A stretch of DNA of 7,330 bases from Leptolyngbya sp. SIO4C5 (GCA_010671965.1 JAAHIC010000213.1:1-7330), one strand, 5' to 3'. Shown: positions 1 through 6,143, numbered from the stretch's first letter. A program made the numbers and translations. The notes: generated from the letters alone by a model not told the origin.

Positions 1-56
1 TAAAGGCCATTTCAGGCTCCCTCTATGGTCAAGCTACCGAAGCTGCGAGTTTTTAG

Positions 57-71
57 TAAATAGCATATTTA
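57..71. promoter_or_regulatory. AT-rich hyphenated palindrome upstream of the response regulator
   Basis: TAAATA (57-62) and TATTTA (66-71) form a perfect 6-bp inverted repeat around GCA. It lies 9 bases before the Shine-Dalgarno sequence, where an operator or -10 region could be. It is short and A/T-only, so it may be chance, and its upstream context is lost at the window edge. Confidence 0.2.
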
Positions 72-80
72 GCAAGTCAA

Positions 81-87
81 GAGGGAG
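81..87 (+). promoter_or_regulatory. Ribosome binding site of the response regulator
   Basis: GAGGGAG ends six bases before the ATG at 94. It is the strongest Shine-Dalgarno match in the window and supports that start codon. It lies in the inner arm of the left inverted repeat. Confidence 0.7.
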
Positions 88-93
88 CCTGAA

Positions 94-549
94 ATGGCCT
101 TTAACAGGCACAGCATTCTACTGGTAGAAGACGACTCGAACGATATTTTGTTTATCCAGAGGGCCTTTCGTCGGGTCAATGCGACCAATTCCATTCAAAT
201 CGTTAAGGATGGCGATGCTGCCGTTGATTATCTAGCGGGTGTAGGGACCTATGCCGATCGCGATCGCTACCCTTTACCAGCCCTAATTTTGCTGGATTTG
301 AAGCTGCCCCGTCGTTCTGGAGTCGAGGTTCTAGAGTGGATAAAACAGCAGCCGGCTCTCAAGCGCATTCCAGTTGTTGTCTTGACATCTTCTAGGGAAA
401 GCCCAGATATCAATCGTTCCTATGATTTGGGCGTTAGCTCTTATCTGGTCAAACCTGTTAGCTTTGATTCACTCGCGACGATGATCTCAGTCATAGACGC
501 TTACTGGCTACAGCTCAACGAGTATCCTACGGTTTCAGTCGCTAACTAA
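94..549 (+). CDS. Rcp1-like single-domain response regulator
   Basis: A 151-residue stand-alone CheY-like receiver with no output domain. The receiver hallmarks are visible: acidic pocket E12-D13-D14 after the hydrophobic first strand, phospho-acceptor D68 in LLLDLKLP, T98 in VVLTSS, and K120-P121 in the final signature. The segment LVEDDSNDILFIQRAF and the long insertion before D68 are typical of the Rcp1 group, which in cyanobacteria receives phosphate from phytochrome-type or other hybrid histidine kinases. No kinase is visible here, so its partner is unknown and the Rcp1 label means family only. It acts in the cytoplasm, probably through protein-protein contact. The start at 94 is supported by GAGGGAG six bases upstream. 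The first three codons lie in the left fold-back, but the inner arm is continuous with the gene and should be genuine. Confidence 0.93.
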   Translation: MAFNRHSILLVEDDSNDILFIQRAFRRVNATNSIQIVKDGDAAVDYLAGVGTYADRDRYPLPALILLDLKLPRRSGVEVLEWIKQQPALKRIPVVVLTSSRESPDINRSYDLGVSSYLVKPVSFDSLATMISVIDAYWLQLNEYPTVSVAN

Positions 550-576
550 CTGGGCGATCTTTCTAGGGGTTTGGGG

Positions 577-1530
577 CTATAGGGATGTCAGGGCCATCGT
601 CGGATTGCGCTCTAGCTCTGCTCGCTCCCAGTGACCCAGGTTGGCGGCAGCTTCGTAGGTGCTTTGCAAGAAAGCTAGGAGGGCTGCGTCTGGGTGTTCT
701 GCCTGACGCAGCGCTGCGTAGGGCAAAACAAATTCCTGCAGCTCAGGACTATAAAAAGCGCTTTCTGGCAGGACTGGGTAATCAGCAAATCCGTCGGGAG
801 CCGGATATGCGTAGGCATAGAAAAGCGCTTCTGTGCCGTTACCACCGGGCCAAAAGCCACAGCTACTAACTTCATGAGAATAGGCTTCGCGGGTCACCCA
901 GTCAGCCATGTGGGGAACACCGCCGGGGTGTTCTGGTGCCCGCCGCCCTGAAAACCGCGTCACCGCCAGATCGCAACTGCCCCAAAAAAAATGCACCGGA
1001 CTGCATTTGCCCAAAAAGCGAGCTCGAAAGGCGTTCATGACGCGATCGCTCTGAACTAAAATCCGCCAAAATCGCTGGGCATATTCAGGATCATAGGCGC
1101 TGTGCTGACCATCTTGCTCAAATGGAATTGGGTTGGCAATTTCCTGCGGCATTGTCCAGATTTTGACCTCAATGCCTAGCTGCAGCAGGGCGCTCATCAG
1201 GTTTCTGTAGAAGTCTGCCACTGAGCAGGGGATTAGGGCGCGGTTGTGAAGATTGCCCTCGCTGGTTTCAATCCGCAGCAGATGATCCAAAAAGTCAAAG
1301 CTGATTTGAAAACTGCTGAAGCCGAAGGGAATTGCGCCAGTGGTGAGGCCACGCGGTGTGACATAGAGCGTAGACTGCCACCAGTGGTTGAGCTTAGGGG
1401 CGAGCGCCATGCGGATTTTACCAACAACTTGCGTCCAGAGGTGCAGGGTTTGATAGGTGTCTTGCCAAGCGGCCAGCGGTAAAGCGGGCCAAACGCTATC
1501 AGCAGGCAAATCCGCAACAGAAGCTGTCAT
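577..1530 (-). CDS. DUF5996 family protein
   Basis: A 317-residue cytoplasmic protein that I assign to DUF5996 from recalled sequence pattern; no biochemical function is known to me. Conserved-looking blocks are NHWWQSTLYVTPRGL near residue 48, HFFWGSCDLAVTRFSG near 180, and REAYSHEVSSCGFWPGG near 214, rich in Trp, His, Cys and Gly as in an enzyme-like core. No signal peptide or membrane segment is seen. The frame stays open to a TTG at 1545, but ATG at 1530 is preferred because GAGGA (1539-1543) overlaps that TTG and sits 8 bases before the ATG. It converges on the response regulator with 27 bp between stops. It is probably transcribed alone from the 159-bp gap upstream, since ygfZ, in the same direction, ends 159 bp away. 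Confidence 0.85.
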   Translation of the reverse strand: MTASVADLPADSVWPALPLAAWQDTYQTLHLWTQVVGKIRMALAPKLNHWWQSTLYVTPRGLTTGAIPFGFSSFQISFDFLDHLLRIETSEGNLHNRALIPCSVADFYRNLMSALLQLGIEVKIWTMPQEIANPIPFEQDGQHSAYDPEYAQRFWRILVQSDRVMNAFRARFLGKCSPVHFFWGSCDLAVTRFSGRRAPEHPGGVPHMADWVTREAYSHEVSSCGFWPGGNGTEALFYAYAYPAPDGFADYPVLPESAFYSPELQEFVLPYAALRQAEHPDAALLAFLQSTYEAAANLGHWERAELERNPTMALTSL

Positions 1531-1538
1531 AGCCACAG

Positions 1539-1543
1539 TCCTC
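1539..1543 (-). promoter_or_regulatory. Ribosome binding site deciding the DUF5996 start
   Basis: On the minus strand this reads GAGGA, eight bases before the ATG at 1530. It overlaps the upstream in-frame TTG at 1545, which argues against that codon being the start. Confidence 0.55.
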
Positions 1544-1689
1544 AAAGCAAGATGGATAATGCAGTTAGCTTATGTCACACTGTCAGACAAGCCGACAGAA
1601 TTTCAGTCTCTTTTCAGCTTCCTAGGCTTTGATCCTCAGCAAAGGCGCTGTCCTTCGGCTACTGCGATCGCTGCTTAAAAAACGATTGT

Positions 1690-2751
1690 TTACGGCTGAG
1701 AGCCGAGGTAGCCACGCGAGAGAAAAGGCAGATCAACGGTGGTGCCGCTGGCTGCGTCCACGGTAACCGAGAGGCCGCTGCCGCCTGCCTTAGTGCGAAT
1801 ATAGGCCAAGCCTTTTACCCCAGCGGGAGTGTTGATCGAGCTGGTGAGAAGGCCCACTTTTTCGTTATTCAGCATGACAGGCGACTGCAAAGGTACTTCG
1901 CGATCGAGCTGAATTCCCCAAAGCTGCTGCTTGACGCCCTGATAGGTATTGAGCCGCGCGATCGTCTCCTGCCCGATATAGCAGCCTTTTTCAAAGGAAA
2001 CCGCGTGCCAGAGGCCTGCTTCTAAGGGATTGATCTCTGCGGTCAGTTCGCTGCCCGGCATGGGTCGTCCTTGCTCAATCCGCAATCGCTGCCAAACCTG
2101 CTCTCCTAAGGGAACGGCTCCAGCCTCGACTAGTTTTTGCCACAGAGAAGCTGCCTGCTCTGCCGCTGCCAATAGCGTATACCCCGGACTAGATAAGCCA
2201 CTGCCTACCGCCACAAGCACCTCAGCTTGATCAAGCTCAACAGTTTGATGGCTAGCGTGAGGCTGACCCACTAACTCTGGCGCTCCTAGTTGCGCAACTA
2301 GGCGATCGCTCTGAGGCCCCAGCAGGCTAAAAGCCGCTATTTCTGCGGTCGCGTCCTCAAGCTTGACTTTATCGGCAAAGAAAATATAGCGATCCATCCA
2401 GTCAATAAGTTTTTGCTGCATTTCCGGAGATGTTAGCAACAAGACCGAACTTTGCTTTACATAGGTCGATACTAAGTCAAGGGTACGGGCCGTTGAGGTG
2501 ACAAAGACTGTGTCACAGCCCTGTCCTGGCTGGAGCTGTTGTAGATCATGGGTGGTTTGATTATGCAAAAACCGCAGGCGATCGCTATCAGTAACGCGAA
2601 TTTTTCCCCAGTGAGAGCGACAGGCGATCGCTAATCCCGTTTGAGCCGCTTCATAAGCTGCAGCATCATTGCCAAAGCTGAGCGGTAAAGTCTGGCTGCT
2701 GTCGAAGGTGGCCCCTGCCTGAGTTTGCAGAGTGGCTAAAGACTGACTCAT
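1690..2751 (-). CDS. ygfZ: YgfZ/GcvT-like folate-binding protein
   Basis: A 353-residue protein of the aminomethyltransferase (GcvT) fold. The diagnostic YgfZ motif KGCYIGQE is intact at residues 255-262, including the invariant Cys257, followed by ARLNTYQGVKQ. The N-terminal part contains RLRFLHNQTTHDL (58-70), the usual GcvT-like start of the folate-binding domain. YgfZ proteins bind tetrahydrofolate and support assembly or repair of certain Fe-S enzymes; in E. coli this includes the tRNA-modifying enzyme MiaB. That role is family knowledge, not shown here. The length is normal. The ATG at 2751 gives a full-length N-terminus, although no clear Shine-Dalgarno precedes it. It is divergent from the DUF4864 gene. 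There are no glycine-cleavage genes nearby, which fits YgfZ rather than GcvT itself. Confidence 0.9.
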   Translation of the reverse strand: MSQSLATLQTQAGATFDSSQTLPLSFGNDAAAYEAAQTGLAIACRSHWGKIRVTDSDRLRFLHNQTTHDLQQLQPGQGCDTVFVTSTARTLDLVSTYVKQSSVLLLTSPEMQQKLIDWMDRYIFFADKVKLEDATAEIAAFSLLGPQSDRLVAQLGAPELVGQPHASHQTVELDQAEVLVAVGSGLSSPGYTLLAAAEQAASLWQKLVEAGAVPLGEQVWQRLRIEQGRPMPGSELTAEINPLEAGLWHAVSFEKGCYIGQETIARLNTYQGVKQQLWGIQLDREVPLQSPVMLNNEKVGLLTSSINTPAGVKGLAYIRTKAGGSGLSVTVDAASGTTVDLPFLSRGYLGSQP

Positions 2752-2784
2752 ACGGGTTCGCTGCTCTGTATCTAACTGTCCAGT

Positions 2785-2790
2785 ATTTTA
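2785..2790 (-). promoter_or_regulatory. Possible -10 element for ygfZ
   Basis: The minus strand reads TAAAAT, one mismatch from TATAAT, 33 bases before the ygfZ ATG. I find no good -35 hexamer at 16-18 bp, so if this is a promoter it probably needs an activator. The predicted transcription start would be near 2778. Confidence 0.25.
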
Positions 2791-2842
2791 GCGATATTCT
2801 CTGTGGCTCAGCCCCCAAACCCTACGGTTAGCGGGGCAAACA

Positions 2843-2858
2843 GGTGAGATATTTCACG
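2843..2858. promoter_or_regulatory. CRP-like palindrome GTGA-N6-TCAC
   Basis: The sequence GGTGAGATATTTCACG contains GTGA (2844-2847), a 6-bp spacer and TCAC (2854-2857), the core of the CRP/FNR-type consensus TGTGA-N6-TCACA with one mismatch at each outer edge. The spacer is also nearly symmetric. It lies between divergent ygfZ and DUF4864 genes. SyCRP1 of cyanobacteria uses this type of site. Its centre (2850.5) is about 72 bp upstream of the start site inferred for ygfZ, a spacing compatible with class I activation, but that start site is itself weakly supported. Confidence 0.4.
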
Positions 2859-2913
2859 TATTCTTCAAAAAACTGCCGTAAAACACCGAAAATATCCCTT
2901 TATTGCAAATTTA

Positions 2914-2934
2914 GCTGAGAATTCGCTGAGAATT
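2914..2934. repeat. Two direct repeats GCTGAGAATT with an 11-bp period
   Basis: GCTGAGAATT occurs at 2914-2923 and again at 2925-2934, one helical turn apart, about 50-70 bp upstream of the DUF4864 start. Tandem half-sites with an 11-bp period are typical of OmpR/PhoB-type response regulators. The motif itself is not one I recognise. Confidence 0.4.
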
Positions 2935-2984
2935 TACCCTTTTTTGCAAAAAGAAAGCAATAATTGAGGCTGATTTGACTCATT

Positions 2985-3341
2985 ATGATGGTGCTTACTC
3001 AAACAGATCAGATGGCTATTCGTACCGTTATTAGCGAGCATCTGCAAGCCCTACAGGCCAGCCAGGGCAGCAGGGCTTTTGCCTTGACGGCTCGACCGCT
3101 GCAGCAGAGGTATAAGAGCGCTGCCAATTTCGTCCGCATTATCCGCACAAACTACCCGCCGCTCTGCCAGCCCCGCTCAGTGGTCTTTGAAAGCCTGACG
3201 TATTTTCAAAATATTCCGACTCAGCTAGTGATGTTTTTATCCCAGCGCTCGGAGCTATTTCGAGCGATATACCTGATGGAAAAACAGTCCATGAGAAGGT
3301 GGCTAATCCTTGACTGGTACTGGTTTCAGGTAGAAGAGTAG
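2985..3341 (+). CDS. DUF4864 domain protein
   Basis: A 118-residue small protein with the DUF4864 pattern: an N-terminal helix (VISEHLQALQASQGSRAFALTA), a middle part with VRIIRTNYPPLCQPRSVVF, and a C-terminal strand ending in WLILDWYWFQVEE. The family is uncharacterised and its fold resembles the small SnoaL/NTF2-like group; that resemblance is inference. No signal peptide is seen, although some family members are exported. There are adjacent ATG codons at 2985 and 2988. A GAGG at 2965-2968 lies rather far upstream, so the exact start is uncertain by one codon. The gene stands alone, with one base between its stop and the stop of the convergent permease gene. Confidence 0.75.
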   Translation: MMVLTQTDQMAIRTVISEHLQALQASQGSRAFALTARPLQQRYKSAANFVRIIRTNYPPLCQPRSVVFESLTYFQNIPTQLVMFLSQRSELFRAIYLMEKQSMRRWLILDWYWFQVEE

Positions 3342-3342
3342 C

Positions 3343-4116
3343 CTAGTAGCCACCCAGCAGTCCCTTGGCCTTGGCCTGTCGTTCTGCCCAGCGAAACACC
3401 AGCAGTCCCGCCCCAAAGTAAAAGCCACCGTTGGCGATCGCAATGCCCAACTGTAGCGGATCAAGCCCTTCACCCCGCGCCATCAGATCTCGCAGCAGCC
3501 CTGTACTGGGCAGCATGGGCAAAAGCTGCGCCACCCAATAGCCTGCTCCTGCCCATTCTTCAGTCGGAGCCGCTAGCAAAAACAGCAGCGCAAACTGAAA
3601 TACACCCAGTACCTGCTGCACCCGTTTAAACACCAAGGCACAGGCTCCCATGAAGAAAGCCAGACCATAGCCAGCCAGCAGCATCGTCGCCAGGGGTAAA
3701 ACCAGGGTGGGGGGGAAGGCCAAGCGGCTGCCCGTAATGCCGATCAAAATGGCTAAAATCAGCACAATCAAACTCATCCGCAGGGCCAAGCTAGCAAAAG
3801 CGCGAGCAATAAAAACTTTAGGTGCCCCAAACGGCGAGAGAAAAACCTGTTCCAGGGTGCCTGTCTGCGCTTCAAGCTGTAGGCCAATGGCGATGTCGTT
3901 GACGATATAGAGAATCAGCGTCCAGGCTACGTAGCCAATGACGACGGCATCAAGGCGATCGCCAAAACCCATGCTGGGTCCGGCCATGTACTGAGCGCTG
4001 AGAAACAGGCCATAGAAAACAGTGGTGATAATAAAGAGTCCGGCAATGACTTCAGCGGGGTAGCGGATGAACTGAATCCAGGTGCGCTTGAGTTCGCCGA
4101 GGAGGAGGGGCAGCAT
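3343..4116 (-). CDS. ABC-2 type transporter permease
   Basis: A 257-residue inner-membrane permease with about six hydrophobic segments (near residues 20-42, 56-79, 107-129, 136-162, 167-187 and 222-243). Between the second and third is EAQTGTLEQVFLSP (82-95), the coupling-helix signature of ABC-2 exporters that contacts the ATPase. It is the membrane partner of the ATPase gene just upstream; the substrate cannot be told from sequence. The frame is open further to a TTG at 4221, adding 35 residues rich in Pro, Ser and Thr encoded partly by a 15-bp tandem repeat. I reject that extension because it would precede a typical family N-terminus and because 257 residues is the usual length. No clear Shine-Dalgarno precedes ATG 4116, so the start remains the uncertain part. 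Confidence 0.88.
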   Translation of the reverse strand: MLPLLLGELKRTWIQFIRYPAEVIAGLFIITTVFYGLFLSAQYMAGPSMGFGDRLDAVVIGYVAWTLILYIVNDIAIGLQLEAQTGTLEQVFLSPFGAPKVFIARAFASLALRMSLIVLILAILIGITGSRLAFPPTLVLPLATMLLAGYGLAFFMGACALVFKRVQQVLGVFQFALLFLLAAPTEEWAGAGYWVAQLLPMLPSTGLLRDLMARGEGLDPLQLGIAIANGGFYFGAGLLVFRWAERQAKAKGLLGGY

Positions 4117-4194
4117 TTTGGGTAGGTGGGTGGATGGGTAACGAGTGGGCGAGGAGGTGATGAGGGACGTTGGGGAAGATAGAGGCACTCCCGT

Positions 4195-4230
4195 GAGCGG
4201 AGTCGAACGGAGCGGAGTCAAACGGAGCAG
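4195..4230. repeat. 15-bp tandem repeat between ATPase and permease genes
   Basis: GAGCGGAGTCGAACG (4195-4209) is followed directly by GAGCGGAGTCAAACG (4210-4224, one mismatch) and a partial third unit. It lies inside the ABC operon after the ATPase stop and before the likely permease ATG. The GAGCGGAGTCGAA core resembles dispersed intergenic repeats I recall from cyanobacteria and some other bacteria; this is memory, not a search. Confidence 0.75.
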
Positions 4231-4241
4231 GGCGCACCGGA

Positions 4242-5216
4242 TTACCGATCGCGGATCAGTTTGAGGAAAACCTGGGTGAGGTCAGCTTTGTCTTGCGTCA
4301 CTTCGAGCAGGGGGAGGGGCTGAATTAGATTGAGGAGGCTATAAAGCTGAGCGGGTTCGCCAGCGAAGGTGAGATGATCGAGGTGGATGGTGGCACCAAG
4401 AGCGGCGATCGCCTGCTGTTGGCTTGCTGTCAGGTCACCCTCGAAGGTGATGCGATAGGTAGAACCAGAAAACTGGCGGATCAGCTCTTGAGTCGGTTTT
4501 TCGGTGATAATCTGGCCTTGACGAATGACCGCAACGCGATCGCTCAGTTCTTCAGCCACGTCGAGCTGGTGGGTTGTCAGTAAAATCGCGCAGCCGGACT
4601 GAGCAATCTGCCGCACCAGGGCTTTGACGGTTTCGCCAGCTTCCACGTCTAGGCCTAGCGTGGGTTCATCGAGCAGCAGTAGGCGGGGCTGATGGATCAG
4701 GGCAACGGCGATCGCCAGTTTTTGCTGCATCCCCCGCGATAGCTTTTGCACCGGGGTATGGCGTTTGTCTGCCAGGTCAAACTGGTCTAGCAGGTCAGCG
4801 CCGCGCTGGCGGGCGAGCCGACTGGAGAGGCCCCGCAGCACGCCGAAATAGTCTAAGTTTTCCAGGGCGGTCAGCTTCCAGTAGAGATTGCGGTTGCCTT
4901 CTAAAACAGCCCCGACCTGCTTCAGGGCGCGGGCCTGCTGATGGGGATCGAGTCCGGCAATGCGGACGCTGCCGCTATCGGGGCGAATCAGTCCGGCAAT
5001 CATCTTGATTGTGGTGGTCTTGCCTGCCCCATTGGGGCCTAGAAAAGCCAAGACTTCCCCGGCATGAATAGTCAGGCTGACATCCCGCACTGCCTCAAAG
5101 CGCTTTTTGCCGCGACCATAGCCTTTGCGCAGGTGATGAGCTTCTAGAGCGATCGCCGCTGATGGCAGGTTCGGCTCAGAATGGGTAGTTGGAAACGAGG
5201 GTAAATCCAGCGTCAT
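4242..5216 (-). CDS. ABC transporter ATP-binding protein (ABC-2 exporter)
   Basis: A 324-residue nucleotide-binding protein. Visible motifs: Walker A GPNGAGKT (60-67), signature LSRGMQQ (159-165), Walker B LLLLDEP (179-185) with catalytic E184, D-loop GLD (188-190) and switch His216. After about residue 250 comes an additional C-terminal domain like the DUF4162 extension of DrrA/CcmA-type ATPases. The Q-loop region reads VGAVLEGNRN, with Glu106 where Gln is usual. It acts on the cytoplasmic side with the permease encoded downstream (125 bp to the preferred permease ATG), as a homodimer driving export of an unknown substrate; drug, lipid or polysaccharide are all possible. The first ~25 residues are low-complexity, and no later Met offers a better start. 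It is divergent from the small membrane protein gene, 63 bp away. Confidence 0.92.
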   Translation of the reverse strand: MTLDLPSFPTTHSEPNLPSAAIALEAHHLRKGYGRGKKRFEAVRDVSLTIHAGEVLAFLGPNGAGKTTTIKMIAGLIRPDSGSVRIAGLDPHQQARALKQVGAVLEGNRNLYWKLTALENLDYFGVLRGLSSRLARQRGADLLDQFDLADKRHTPVQKLSRGMQQKLAIAVALIHQPRLLLLDEPTLGLDVEAGETVKALVRQIAQSGCAILLTTHQLDVAEELSDRVAVIRQGQIITEKPTQELIRQFSGSTYRITFEGDLTASQQQAIAALGATIHLDHLTFAGEPAQLYSLLNLIQPLPLLEVTQDKADLTQVFLKLIRDR

Positions 5217-5279
5217 AGCGTCGGGGCACGTAATGCCTTAACCTTTCTTAAGAATCTCTCATTATCCTAACGTGAAACC
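5217..5279. promoter_or_regulatory. Short divergent promoter region
   Basis: This 63-bp gap must hold the promoters for the ABC operon (-) and the small membrane protein (+), unless one starts inside the other gene. It contains CTTAACCT (5237-5244) and CTTAAGAA (5247-5254). The first matches the half-site PyTTAAPyPy(T/A) reported for cyanobacterial phosphate-regulated promoters, but the second is imperfect, the spacing is 10 rather than 11, and a third copy is missing. No clear -35/-10 pair is seen. Confidence 0.35.
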
Positions 5280-5690
5280 ATGAGCCAAAAAGAGCAGCTA
5301 ATTGCGATGGCCGAAGACGAGCTGACCGAATACAGCACCGACGCTCGCAAAATTGAAAAGCTGCGCCGTAAGTTTAGTTTTGCTGTCTCGCGGCAGCAGC
5401 AGCAGCAGATTCGAGCCGAGATTGCGGCCGAAATGCCCAAGAACTTTGTGGCGCAACTGGTCGAAGAAAACCGACAAACCGTGGCCCTGCCGTTTTGGGG
5501 CATCGGCGGTCTGGGGCTGCTGTTGGGCATCTCATGGACGCAGCCTTTAGACTTTATTGCCACTGGCATCGGCTTCTACGCCGCGTTTCAAATTCAAAAA
5601 TGGGGCTGGAACCTACAGGCTCGCCGCTTGGTGATCCAAACTATCGACGACATTGAATACCGCATTCAGCACCCAGATGAAGCTGAATAA
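5280..5690 (+). CDS. Small two-helix membrane protein of unknown function
   Basis: A 136-residue protein I do not recognise as a named family. Residues 1-65 are highly charged and probably helical (many Glu, Arg, Lys and Gln, possible coiled coil), and include a run of five Gln (39-43) encoded by CAG repeated five times (5394-5408). Two hydrophobic segments follow, about 69-84 and 89-104, separated by a short turn with Trp and Pro, suggesting a membrane hairpin with both ends on the same side. The tail, 105-136, is amphipathic and ends in acidic residues. The ATG at 5280 has no clear Shine-Dalgarno, as is common in cyanobacteria. Its stop is 3 bp from the stop of the convergent gene. Codon use looks like the neighbours, and two open hydrophobic segments in frame support a real gene. 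Confidence 0.7.
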   Translation: MSQKEQLIAMAEDELTEYSTDARKIEKLRRKFSFAVSRQQQQQIRAEIAAEMPKNFVAQLVEENRQTVALPFWGIGGLGLLLGISWTQPLDFIATGIGFYAAFQIQKWGWNLQARRLVIQTIDDIEYRIQHPDEAE

Positions 5691-5696
5691 GCTTCA
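5678..5696. terminator. Small hairpin across a convergent gene junction
   Basis: TGAAGCT (5678-5684) and AGCTTCA (5690-5696) form a perfect 7-bp stem with a 5-base loop. It spans both convergent stop codons. There is no T-run on either side, so it is at best a weak bidirectional terminator or an RNA 3'-end protector, and a chance palindrome is possible. Confidence 0.25.
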
Positions 5697-6143
5697 GGAC
5701 TGAGCCACGGCAGCGAATACCCGTTCAATGTGGCTGAGATGAGTCTGAACTAAGGCTTCATCTTGGGGATGGATGGCCTGCAGCAGGTCAATCCGCCAGC
5801 CAATAGAGCGATGCAGTTCTCGTAGTTCTTGATTCACCGCGCTGACCCTGTCGGCATCGGCTGCAGCAGCGGCAGCGGCTAAATCTGCTTCTAACTCAGC
5901 CTGTTCGCGCTGTAGCAAAGCCTGGGCCGCTTCTATCTGTCCGGCGACCCCCCCGGCTTTAACCACGCAAAAAACTTCCATCAGGTGACGGTGATGCTGC
6001 GTTAGGGTCGCTGTCTGGGCGGGTGACAAGCTGGCAGCCGACTGGGCCGTCATAGACTGCTGCCACCAGCTCAAAATTTGCTCAATTCGCTCAGGCGTAA
6101 ACAATGGCGTTTGAGCCAGTCCGCTATCTGTCTCGGTATTCAC
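5694..6143 (-). CDS. Ala-rich helical protein of unknown function
   Basis: A 149-residue cytoplasmic protein I cannot assign to a family. It looks almost wholly helical. The segment FTPERIEQILSWWQQSM (about 15-31) is followed by a His-containing stretch LTQHHRHLMEVF (about 47-58), then a long amphipathic part with a low-complexity Ala run (about 89-95, LAAAAAAADAD) and ELRELHRSIGWRIDLLQAI, suggesting a coiled coil or helical bundle. No signal peptide or membrane segment is seen. The frame is open to a TTG at 6158, but GTG at 6143 is preferred because GAGG (6153-6156) overlaps the TTG and lies 9 bases before the GTG. This also removes most of the apparent overlap with the methyltransferase. 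The gene is divergent from the methyltransferase and convergent with the small membrane protein. Confidence 0.68.
   Translation of the reverse strand: MNTETDSGLAQTPLFTPERIEQILSWWQQSMTAQSAASLSPAQTATLTQHHRHLMEVFCVVKAGGVAGQIEAAQALLQREQAELEADLAAAAAAADADRVSAVNQELRELHRSIGWRIDLLQAIHPQDEALVQTHLSHIERVFAAVAQS

Larger units (their letters stand above)
1..103. repeat. Perfect 24-bp inverted repeat at the left window edge
   Basis: Bases 1-24 are the exact reverse complement of bases 80-103, separated by a 55-base loop. The inner arm contains the ribosome binding site and the first codons of the response regulator (ATG at 94). The outer arm begins at base 1 exactly. A matching fold-back sits at the other end of the window, so the outer arm is most simply a chimeric copy made during amplification or assembly rather than genomic sequence. 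A real hairpin hiding the start codon is the less likely alternative. Confidence 0.9.

Noticed and set aside
585..951. Plus-strand reading frames opposite the DUF5996 gene
   Set aside because: They are antisense shadows with no family-like sequence, in unnatural composition, and overlap a well-supported gene. The same holds for other antisense frames across ygfZ, the ATPase and the methyltransferase.
1546..1689. Short inverted repeat CTGTC...GACAG in the gap upstream of DUF5996
   Set aside because: Only five pairs with a nine-base spacer; it matches no operator I know and is expected by chance at this length.
1672..1692. Possible terminator after ygfZ (AAAC-loop-GTTT with a T run on the minus strand)
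   Set aside because: The stem is only four A/T-rich pairs, too weak to support a terminator call.
4117..4221. N-terminal extension of the permease from a TTG start
   Set aside because: It adds 35 Pro/Ser/Thr-rich residues encoded partly by a tandem repeat, has no ribosome binding site, and precedes a normal family start at 4116 that already gives the usual length.
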